Source of the DNA: Planctomycetota bacterium
GTDB lineage: Bacteria; Planctomycetota; Planctomycetia; Pirellulales; Pirellulaceae
Reading direction: 5' to 3'
Assembly: GCA_026692885.1 (NCBI GenBank)
Contig: JAPLNJ010001041.1
Span: 1 to 24,628 of the forward strand
Length of the DNA: 24,628 nucleotides
In this document: positions 15,377 to 22,095 of the stretch, in pieces
Numbering within the stretch: position 1 is the stretch's first letter
Layout: every line of letters begins with the position of its first letter
Translations under genes and position numbers: made by a program
Notes under the pieces: generated by a model
Seen by the model: only the letters and a program-made list of their open reading frames with translations
Told to the model about the DNA's origin: nothing
Database searches by the model: none

Positions 15377-17089
15377 CTAGTCGCGGATTTCGATCGCCTG
15401 GGCCTGACCTTCCACGATCTTTATTCGCCGATCCGAAGCCACGTCCAAGACCACGTCCACCCCGCCGCCAATCCAACGGACCTCGATCCGCTCGACGCGG
15501 CGGTGGGGACCCAGCCCAAACTGGAGCCGCGAGCCGAAGTGGCTCTGATAGCCGCGTCCACTGTGCACCTCGTCCGCGAGGACCAAATCACCGGCCGTCA
15601 CGCGGACCTGGGCCCCGACGCCGTCGCGATTGGCGTGAACGCCGACCAGTTCGATCTGTAGCCAGTGGTTCGTGGGACGCGTGTCGTTGCGGAGGATCGA
15701 AGGTTCACGGCGGGAATTGAGGATCACGGCGTCCACGTCGCCGTCGTTGTCCAAGTCGTCGAAGGCGGCGCCGCGGCTGCTCAGCTTAAGCTGCATCCCG
15801 TCGCCAGCCCGATCCGTGATGTCCACGAAACGTCCGGTGCCGTCGTTCCGCAGGAGGATGTTTCGGGCCAGGTACGACGTGGTCCGATCGAATTCCTCGA
15901 CCCGATCATGCAGGTGTCCGCAGGCCACGTACAGGTCGCGGTGGCCGTCGTTGTCGAAATCGACCAGCCCGCAGCCCCAAGTGACCTGCGAGTATGTCCC
16001 GGCGCTCGCGCCGGTGGCGAAGGAACAGTCTTCGAACTGGCCTTGGCCGAGGTTGCGATACAGGACGGCGTGCTGCAACTGAAACGAGGTCTGATAGAAG
16101 TCCAACCGCCCGTCGTTGTCAAAGTCTCCGCACTCCACGCCCATGCTGCCCTGGGGACTGCCGAAGCAGTCGTACGCCGTGCCGGCCGTCACGGCGACCT
16201 CCTGGAAATGGCCCTGACCGTCGTTTTCGAACAAGAAGTTCTCGGCCACGTCGTTGGCCACAAAGATGTCCGTGTCACCGTCGTTGTCGTAGTCGGCGCA
16301 GACGGCGCCCATGCCCCAACTGGCCTGCTGTCCGATGCCGGACTCGTCGCTGATGTCCGTAAAGGTTCCGTCGCCGTTGTTGCGGTAGAAGCGGTTCCGG
16401 GCGGGCGGATAGCGTTGGGGGCTGGCGTAGGCCGGCACGCCGCGGATGGTGACTGTGGCGTGCTTCTCATAGGAGAACTCCAGATAGTTCGCCGCGAACA
16501 GATCCAGATCGCCGTCTCCGTCGGCATCCAGGAAGCAGGCCCCAGCGCCGCAATGCTCGCCGCCCTGGACTCCAGCCTGGGTCGCGACCTCTGTAAAGGT
16601 TCCGTCACCGTTGTTGTGGTAGAGGGCGTTCGGCCCGCAGTTGTTCAGAAAGATGTCCGGGAAGCCATCGTTATCGTAGTCCCCGACGGTCACGCCCAGC
16701 CCGTAGCCCAGATCCCCGACGCCTGCCGGGGCGGTGACCTCGACGAACTTCCAGCCGCCGAGATTGCGGTACAGCGTCTTGCGCGGCGCCGGGTCCGCGG
16801 GGCAATCCTTCAGCGGTGCGCCGTTCAGGAAGTAGATGTCGATCAGGCCGTCGCCGTCGTAGTCGAACGTGGCCAGGCCGGCGCACACGGTCTCCATGAT
16901 GATGCGTTGCCCGCAGCCTCCGTCCGTGTGTCGGAACGCGATACCGGTCTCGCGGAGGACGTCGTGTAGGACAATGGTCTCCTCCGCCGGGCGGGGGCGT
17001 AACAGTGCCATCGCCAACACCGCGGCGACGGCTGCCGCGATCCCGCTGACTGCCCATCCGAATCTGCGAACGTTCCGTCCTACGACCAT
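15377..17089 (-). CDS. CRTAC1-family protein: FG-GAP/VCBS repeats plus ASPIC/UnbV domain
   Basis: 570 residues. An N-terminal hydrophobic segment (about 11-30) anchors or exports it. At least seven calcium-binding-like DxDxDGxxD repeats follow, from Asp76 (FDYDGDGLIDIYF) through GDYDNDGFPD, LDADGDGDLD, ADYDNDGDTD, GDFDNDGRLD, VDFDNDGHRD and DDLDNDGDVD, as in FG-GAP/VCBS beta-propellers. The C terminus (NHWLQIELVGVHANRDGVGAQVRV ... SHFGSRLQFGLG) is the ASPIC/UnbV domain. Such proteins are extracytoplasmic and their role is mostly unknown. It is the last gene of a tight operon, starting 1 nt after the TPR gene stop. Its TAG stop overlaps a perfect 14-bp palindrome CTAGCCCGGGCTAG (15367-15380). 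Confidence 0.93.
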   Translation of the reverse strand: MVVGRNVRRFGWAVSGIAAAVAAVLAMALLRPRPAEETIVLHDVLRETGIAFRHTDGGCGQRIIMETVCAGLATFDYDGDGLIDIYFLNGAPLKDCPADPAPRKTLYRNLGGWKFVEVTAPAGVGDLGYGLGVTVGDYDNDGFPDIFLNNCGPNALYHNNGDGTFTEVATQAGVQGGEHCGAGACFLDADGDGDLDLFAANYLEFSYEKHATVTIRGVPAYASPQRYPPARNRFYRNNGDGTFTDISDESGIGQQASWGMGAVCADYDNDGDTDIFVANDVAENFLFENDGQGHFQEVAVTAGTAYDCFGSPQGSMGVECGDFDNDGRLDFYQTSFQLQHAVLYRNLGQGQFEDCSFATGASAGTYSQVTWGCGLVDFDNDGHRDLYVACGHLHDRVEEFDRTTSYLARNILLRNDGTGRFVDITDRAGDGMQLKLSSRGAAFDDLDNDGDVDAVILNSRREPSILRNDTRPTNHWLQIELVGVHANRDGVGAQVRVTAGDLVLADEVHSGRGYQSHFGSRLQFGLGPHRRVERIEVRWIGGGVDVVLDVASDRRIKIVEGQAQAIEIRD

Positions 17090-17090
17090 G

Positions 17091-18476
17091 TCAGCTCTTT
17101 CTGCGCAGCGCTAGGTACCGCTGCTGATAGTCTCCGTTGCCAGGTTGCAACTGCAGGGCTTTCTCGATCGCCTCGAGCGCCCCTCGCGTGTCGCCGCACT
17201 GGTCGCGCACCGCACTCAGCAGGACGAAGTTGGCGGCCGTCGGCTCCCGCCGCACGGCTTCCCCAGCCGCCGTGCTCGCCTCAGCCGCTCGGCCTTTCCA
17301 TTGTAGATACAACTGCGCGAGCGAGGCATAACCCAGCGCTCGTTGGGGCGCCAACGAGGTCACCTGACGCAGCGTTTGCTCGGCCTGCTCGAACTCTTCC
17401 AACCGGGCATGCAGCTGCCCCAGTCGCAGCCACAGACTGACGTCCGTCGCACGCAGCGATTTGAGCGGCAGCAACACGTTCAGAACGTCGCGGATCCGAT
17501 CCTGCCTTTGATACAGTTCGGCCAAGGCGGCGCGGGCGGCAGCGCTATCGGGGTCGAGTTCGACAGCCCTCGCCCACTGCTGCTCCGCCCTGCGATCATC
17601 GCCGTGGGTGCTGCACAACTGTCCGGCCGCGACGAAGACTTCGGCCATCGATCGCTGCGTGGTTTTCAGATCCTGGTTGCTGCGGGATTGCTCGATCCGC
17701 TCGCCCAACTGTTGGGCTTGCAGCGACTTCAACTTTTCCCGGTACTGCGCGGCCTCGGACGATTGACCCAGCCGCGCGCAGGCCGTCGCCAAACCGTGGT
17801 AGGCGTTCGCGTAGCCGGGTGCCAATTGGGTCGCGGCAAGAAACGCCGCTTTCGCTTTCGCGTAAGACTTGGTTTGGAGGTACGCCTGGCCCAGCAGGAC
17901 CTGGTTGGGCAGCGAGTCTGGATGGGCCGCGAGGCTGGCCTGGAGCACATCGATCGCCTCCGGGAATCTTCCCTGATGGACCAGGACGTTGCCCAGGAAG
18001 CAGGCCGCCTGCGGGTCGGCTGGCGATTGCGCCAAGACAGCACACAGCAGCGGTTCGGCTCGCCCGTGGTCCCCCGATTCCACCTCGATCATCCCGAGGG
18101 ACACGAGGGCTTCGAGATCCTGCGGATCCGCCTCGAGGCACTGCTGCCAGATCTGTCGCGCCACATCGGCCTCGCCAAGACGCTGCCGCAGTTGGGCTTC
18201 GATGTGCCGAGTGCGCAGGTCATCCGGGAACTGCTGCCTCAGATCGACGATCACTTGATCGGCTTCGGCCGTCAGGGTCCGGATCGGGCCAGCGGACTCG
18301 GACGCCGTGTCGGACACGGCGCCGCCGCGGCCCGCGCGTGGGGATGGGCCAGCCATCGTAATCGACTGGCCGGCGGTTCGGTCGATCGAGCTGGCGGTCC
18401 AGAGCCGCACCGCGAACGCCAGCCCGATGCCAAGGCTCACGCAGACCACGCTAATCAGCCAGCCACGTCGAGACAA
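17091..18476 (-). CDS. Membrane-anchored tetratricopeptide repeat protein
   Basis: 461 residues. An N-terminal membrane anchor (about residues 4-26) is followed by a low-complexity linker and then two blocks of TPR units, about residues 75-245 and 280-455. Typical TPR spacing is seen, for example AARQ-type helices with LGNVLVHQGRFPEAIDVLQ, LGQAYLQTKSYAKAKAAFLAA and LAQLYLQWKGRAAEAS. TPRs are protein-protein interaction scaffolds. With the neighbouring lipoprotein (4 nt upstream) and CRTAC1 protein (1 nt downstream) it very likely forms a co-translated envelope module. The same TPR plus CRTAC1 pairing is common in Planctomycetes and Acidobacteria as far as I recall. The partner of the repeats is unknown. 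Confidence 0.92.
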   Translation of the reverse strand: MSRRGWLISVVCVSLGIGLAFAVRLWTASSIDRTAGQSITMAGPSPRAGRGGAVSDTASESAGPIRTLTAEADQVIVDLRQQFPDDLRTRHIEAQLRQRLGEADVARQIWQQCLEADPQDLEALVSLGMIEVESGDHGRAEPLLCAVLAQSPADPQAACFLGNVLVHQGRFPEAIDVLQASLAAHPDSLPNQVLLGQAYLQTKSYAKAKAAFLAATQLAPGYANAYHGLATACARLGQSSEAAQYREKLKSLQAQQLGERIEQSRSNQDLKTTQRSMAEVFVAAGQLCSTHGDDRRAEQQWARAVELDPDSAAARAALAELYQRQDRIRDVLNVLLPLKSLRATDVSLWLRLGQLHARLEEFEQAEQTLRQVTSLAPQRALGYASLAQLYLQWKGRAAEASTAAGEAVRREPTAANFVLLSAVRDQCGDTRGALEAIEKALQLQPGNGDYQQRYLALRRKS

Positions 18477-18480
18477 GCCA

Positions 18481-18939
18481 CTACTTCAGATCGATGTCGA
18501 TCGTGTTCAGGCCTTCCTTGACCGGGTAGGACAACCCGCTGGTAGCCGGATTCTGGAACTTTTCCGGAATGACCGCGGCGGGTGGCGGAGCGGCTGCCCC
18601 CGTCCCGCCAGCCGTCATCAGCTTGTCATAATCCGCATCGGACATCTGCTGAGCGGGAGACGTTACGGACACCTTGTACGTGGCCGCGGAAATGTTGGGC
18701 TTACCGGCGTCCAGCAGGGTGTAGGAACCGTCTGTCCCGACTTTCCCCGCAGCCGTGAACTTCTCCGAGACGAACGAAACCGTGCAGCCTGCGGGCACCG
18801 GCTTCCCGTCCAGCAGCACCTTGCCGGTCACGGTCCCGCTGGGAACCGACTTGCCGCAGCCCGTGCAGGTGAGCAGTCCGAGCAATCCGCTGACCAGCAG
18901 GCACCCCATCCAACGCGTTCGTACGAGACGACCCATCAT
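18481..18939 (-). CDS. Transthyretin-like domain lipoprotein
   Basis: 152 residues. A signal peptide ends in a lipobox-like LLTCTGCGK, with Cys28 as the likely lipidated residue (Cys25 is an alternative), so it is a membrane lipoprotein. The mature part opens with GTVTGKVLLDGKPVPAGCTVSF, the hallmark of the small carboxypeptidase-regulatory/transthyretin-like beta-sandwich lipoproteins abundant in Planctomycetes, followed by GTDGSYTL and a Pro/Ala-rich loop, ending NTIDIDLK. It probably acts as a structural or binding module on the cell surface; the ligand is unknown. AGGGAG about 8 nt upstream supports the start. It heads the tight lipoprotein-TPR-CRTAC1 operon. Confidence 0.87.
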   Translation of the reverse strand: MMGRLVRTRWMGCLLVSGLLGLLTCTGCGKSVPSGTVTGKVLLDGKPVPAGCTVSFVSEKFTAAGKVGTDGSYTLLDAGKPNISAATYKVSVTSPAQQMSDADYDKLMTAGGTGAAAPPPAAVIPEKFQNPATSGLSYPVKEGLNTIDIDLK

Positions 18940-18995
18940 CTTTGTTTCTCCCTAGTTCGACAGCGCCAATTAGCGGCGGACTCGCTGAGCTCTCT

Positions 18996-19169
18996 CCGTC
19001 CAAATGGGCCGAAACAAATCAGCCCAGGGCAACGCCCTTATCGCAATACGCGAATCATCCGCCCCAAAGGGGCATTAACAAGTCAGCCCAGGGCGGTGAC
19101 ATCGTCGCAATACACGACTCTTTCCACGACTCTTCCGCCCCAAAGGGGCATTAACAAATCAGCCAGGGC
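18996..19169. repeat. Three degenerate direct repeats
   Basis: Units at 18996-19030, 19059-19094 and 19135-19169 share the pattern CCGCCCCAAAGGGGCATTAACAA then TCAGCCCAGGGC; the first is the most diverged. The segments between them (28 and 40 nt) also resemble each other (TCGCAATACRCGA), so these are decayed tandem units and not a CRISPR array. They form the left flank of the nested palindrome beside them. Confidence 0.8.
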
Positions 19170-19365
19170 AGAGCGTAGCGGCGACAGCCGCGGAGCGCCG
19201 CCCTGGGTACGGTATCGATTCAACACGGTAGCCCTGAAAGGACGAAACAATGACCAACCCGACGCCCGGTCACCATCTTGTTTCGTCCCTTCAGGGCTGG
19301 GGTTCTTGATATTCCCACAACCCAGGGCGGCGCTACACGGCTACCGCCGCTCCGCTCTGGGCTAC
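19161..19365. repeat. Nested palindrome of about 200 bp
   Basis: The inner arms 19230-19250 (AGCCCTGAAAGGACGAAACAA) and 19278-19298 pair at 20 of 21 positions around a 27-base centre. An outer GC-rich module, CAGGGC...GCCGCCCTGGG at about 19163-19207, recurs in reverse complement at about 19320-19362. The region can form a cruciform with side arms. It separates DUF1559 from the lipoprotein gene on the same strand and has no open frame of note. Together with 18996-19169 it fills most of the 511-nt gap 18940-19450. Confidence 0.82.
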
Positions 19366-19450
19366 TGTGTGGCTGCCCCTATCGGGGCGAAAACTGAGAT
19401 GTTCACAGCAATGGCTGGTGATCGATCAGGCTTCAGTACCAGCGTTTCGC

Positions 19451-20473
19451 TTAGAACGTCGGGAGCGGATTCCCGTCGTCCCGCGTGGCCAAGCACTTCA
19501 GAACCACCAGGTCCATATCGTTGCTCAGGAACCGCGTGGCGCCGTCCAGGAGCCCGGCCAGGACTCCCCCCGGATGCTCGGATAACAGTGGGTTATTGGA
19601 GCCGTGGTTGTCATTCACGCCAGGCAGATTCCAGTTGCGGGTCCCAATCGGATAGCGTATGTTGGTCAGATTGAATGTTCGGAGGTCGGCGCCCCCACCG
19701 CCACCGGTGATGATCGAGCCGTCTCCCGAGCCCATCGGGAAACCGTGCGGCCAGCTGGGATCGATATGGACCTGCGTTGTTCCGTTGTACGCCCAGCCGG
19801 ACGCTTCGCCCAAGACCATCTGGTTGGCGGTCCCATCGGTCGCGGCAGCAAAACCGACGCTCTGGTTCATCAGAAGCATTCCGCCGCCCGACACCACACC
19901 GTTTCCGGCAGTTCCGCCGCAACAACAACCGCCGCAGTTACGCTGTCGGGCTTCCACAAACACGCCCTGGTTATCAACTGCCCCCTGGATGCCCGCGTAC
20001 GAGGCCATGCACACCGCGTTGGTGCCTCCGCCAAACTCCGGCAACGGACTCGAGGGACATCGCAGCGAAGGGATACTCACGTTCAACAGATTGACGGACG
20101 TACCACCGGCCGGTGGTGCTCCACCTTGCAGCAAGCCATTTCCGGCGGTGTACCCATCCGTATTTCCATAAGGCCAATTCTGAAACAGGGCCGATTGTTC
20201 TATGAACGGCAGCAGTCCGACGTAGAATGAAACGCCCCAACCGCCGCCCAAACCGGCCCGTGATCCAATGGGTAGCTTCTTGTACGTGTCGTGGTAGTTC
20301 TGGAGCGCCACGCACAGCTGCTTGACATTGTTGCCGCACTGCGAGCGTCGGGCCGCCTCCCGCGCCGCCTGAATAGCCGGCAACAGCAGCGCGACCAGAA
20401 GTCCGATGATGGCGATGACCACCAACAATTCGACGAGCGTAAAACCAGACTGTCTTTTCGAAGAGCGATTCAT
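19451..20473 (-). CDS. DUF1559 pilin-like protein with type IV N-methylation motif
   Basis: 340 residues from the ATG at 20473, chosen because it puts the prepilin motif at the N terminus and has GAGG 6 nt upstream; the frame is open further upstream but through repeat DNA. The leader [10 protein letters not shown] precedes [23 protein letters not shown], a classic class III prepilin signal cut after Gly10 with Glu15 at position +5. Then come the DUF1559 hallmarks [17 protein letters not shown] and [16 protein letters not shown]. The C-terminal [10 protein letters not shown] fits the family's end motif. The middle has an unusual Cys cluster (NCGGCCCGG). DUF1559 proteins are hugely expanded in Planctomycetes and are thought to be surface pseudopilins. 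It may belong with the downstream lipoprotein-TPR-CRTAC1 genes. Confidence 0.95.
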   Translation of the reverse strand: MNRSSKRQSGFTLVELLVVIAIIGLLVALLLPAIQAAREAARRSQCGNNVKQLCVALQNYHDTYKKLPIGSRAGLGGGWGVSFYVGLLPFIEQSALFQNWPYGNTDGYTAGNGLLQGGAPPAGGTSVNLLNVSIPSLRCPSSPLPEFGGGTNAVCMASYAGIQGAVDNQGVFVEARQRNCGGCCCGGTAGNGVVSGGGMLLMNQSVGFAAATDGTANQMVLGEASGWAYNGTTQVHIDPSWPHGFPMGSGDGSIITGGGGGADLRTFNLTNIRYPIGTRNWNLPGVNDNHGSNNPLLSEHPGGVLAGLLDGATRFLSNDMDLVVLKCLATRDDGNPLPTF

Positions 20474-20899
20474 ACAGGACCTCGGGAGAAAAGATAATGA
20501 CAGCCAGCCGAACCGCCGGAACCACACCGGATCCGGAAAGCGGTGGCCAAGTCCGACAGCTAGGAATTTTATCACCCTGCGCCCTTGGTGCAAGCATCGG
20601 ACGGTCCCTGCGTGCGATTTTTTGCCGGTGCTTCGCTGTGGTTGCGAGGCTCTGGCTCGTAACCCACTGGACGCGAGGCTCCGCCTCGCCAGCAGGCCGG
20701 CGGAGCCGGCAAGGCAAAGCGTTCCCAGGCGGAGCCTGTGAACGAGGGGTTGAAGATGTTCACAAGTGTCGGTGAGGAATAGCGGGGAATAGCGGCGTTT
20801 CCTCGCTGACGCTTCGCGCTTACAATGATCCACTGCTAGCGTTTTGCGCAACGCGACAATCAATGCCTTGCGTCAGCTGCGATCGAGTCCCGAAATACC
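20474..20899. other. Divergent intergenic region with repeat fragments
   Basis: 426 bases between DUF1559 and hemW. About 20640-20740 carries short palindromic units typical of dispersed repeats (GCGAGGCTCCGCCTCGC and GTTCCCAGGCGGAGCCTG). Near 20798-20813 lies a copy of the CCTCGCTGACGC arm seen at 15306-15342, and near 20833-20850 a copy of the CTGCTAGCG motif seen at 3086. Promoters for both genes should be here but none is clear. No gene seen. Confidence 0.6.
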
Positions 20900-22021
20900 A
20901 TGCACCCGCGAGCTGCTTACATTCACGTGCCGTTCTGTCTCCGGCGTTGCGGCTATTGCAACTTCACCGTGATGGCCGGACGCGACGACTTGGTCGAATC
21001 GTACCTGCAAGCGATGGAACGCGAGTTGTCGTGGCTCGAAACTCCCCGCGAGGTGGACACTTTGTTCTTCGGCGGGGGGACGCCCACGTACCTGCGGCCC
21101 GCGCAACTGCAACGTCTGATCGCACTGGCCCGCACTTGGTTTCCGTTGGCGGCGGGCTACGAGTTCAGCGTCGAGGCCAATCCCGCGGACCTGCGGTCGG
21201 AGCAAGTGGATGTGCTGGTGCAGGGCGGCGTGAACCGGATCAGCCTGGGCGTCCAATCGTTCGACGACGGGAAACTGGCCGTGTTGGAACGGGATCATCG
21301 CCGCCGTGAGATCGAGCGTGCCTGGGACCTCGTCGCCAATCGCTTCTCGTCCGTCGCCATCGATTTGATCTTTGCAGCTCCCGGCGAGACGCCCGAGACC
21401 TGGCGGGCCGACCTGCAGGCAGCGCTCGACAAGGCACCGGCGCATCTTTCCACCTACGGCCTGACTTTTGACAAAGGCGCGGCCTTCTGGGGCCGGCGGG
21501 AACGCGGCCAACTGCGTGCGGTCGACGAGGAGGCCGAGCGGGAGATGTATGAGTTGACGATCGAGACGCTCACCCAGGCGGGATTTGAACACTACGAAGT
21601 GTCCAACTTTGCGCGGTCGGGCCAACGCTGCCGACAGAATGTGACCTATTGGCAGGGGGGCAGCTATTTTGCCGCTGGCCCCGGTGCGGCGCGATTCGTC
21701 GCGGGTTGGCGGGAAACGAACCACCGCAGTACGTCTACGTACCTGAAACGCGTGCTCGCTGGCTGCTCGCCGGTGGCGGAACGGGAGCGGTTGGGGCCGG
21801 CAGATGCGGCACGCGAACGGTTGGTCTTCGGACTACGGATGCTGGAGGGCGTGGAGCGGGCCCGCTTTCGCGAACAGACGGGGTTTGCGGTCGAGGACCT
21901 GGTCGGCGCCGTCTTGCCCGACATCTTACAGCTGGGATTTCTGGAAGACATCGACGACCGGCTGCGTTTGACACGGCGCGGCCTGCTGGTCAGCGACTCG
22001 ATCTGGCCCAGCTTCCTGTAG
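20900..22021 (+). CDS. hemW: HemW-like radical SAM protein
   Basis: 373 residues, the usual size. The radical SAM cluster motif is Cys13-x3-Cys17-x2-Cys20 followed by Asn-Phe (HVPFCLRRCGYCNF); the Phe after the third Cys is the HemW pattern, where true coproporphyrinogen dehydrogenase HemN has another Cys. The SAM-binding GGGTP (58-62), FSVEANP, GVNRISLGVQSFDD and AIDLIFAAPGET all match the family. The C-terminal part from about residue 270 is the HemN_C-type region. HemW binds heme and is thought to deliver it to respiratory proteins; older annotations call it coproporphyrinogen III oxidase. The gene stands alone, convergent with the large gene to its right and divergent from DUF1559. Confidence 0.92.
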   Translation: MHPRAAYIHVPFCLRRCGYCNFTVMAGRDDLVESYLQAMERELSWLETPREVDTLFFGGGTPTYLRPAQLQRLIALARTWFPLAAGYEFSVEANPADLRSEQVDVLVQGGVNRISLGVQSFDDGKLAVLERDHRRREIERAWDLVANRFSSVAIDLIFAAPGETPETWRADLQAALDKAPAHLSTYGLTFDKGAAFWGRRERGQLRAVDEEAEREMYELTIETLTQAGFEHYEVSNFARSGQRCRQNVTYWQGGSYFAAGPGAARFVAGWRETNHRSTSTYLKRVLAGCSPVAERERLGPADAARERLVFGLRMLEGVERARFREQTGFAVEDLVGAVLPDILQLGFLEDIDDRLRLTRRGLLVSDSIWPSFL

Positions 22022-22075
22022 GTCAGGCTTTCCAGCCTGACGTTCGGCGCGAGTCAGGCTGGAAAGCCTGACTTA
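22018..22075. repeat. Perfect 20-bp inverted repeat between convergent genes
   Basis: Arms 22022-22041 and 22053-22072 are perfectly complementary (GTCAGGCTTTCCAGCCTGAC) around an 11-base loop, and pairing extends three bases further out with one G-T pair, into the hemW stop codon. Each arm is itself nearly palindromic. Located between the 3' ends of convergent genes it can act as a two-way terminator, though it has no T-tract. The same unit is, from memory, a common planctomycete dispersed repeat. Confidence 0.88.
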
Positions 22076-22095
22076 CGTGGTTATTTCTGCTCCGT

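Noticed and set aside
15665..16969. A 434-codon open frame opposite the CRTAC1 gene
   Set aside because: It mirrors the repetitive GAC/GGC codons of the FG-GAP repeats; the Val-rich product has no recognisable domain.
18996..19169. Regularly spaced repeats that might be a CRISPR array
   Set aside because: Only three units, imperfect, unequal spacing (28 and 40 nt), and the intervening segments resemble each other. No cas gene is near.
20474..20863. Upstream extension of the DUF1559 frame by 130 codons
   Set aside because: It crosses dispersed repeats and would place the prepilin signal in mid-protein; the ATG at 20473 with GAGG upstream is the natural start.
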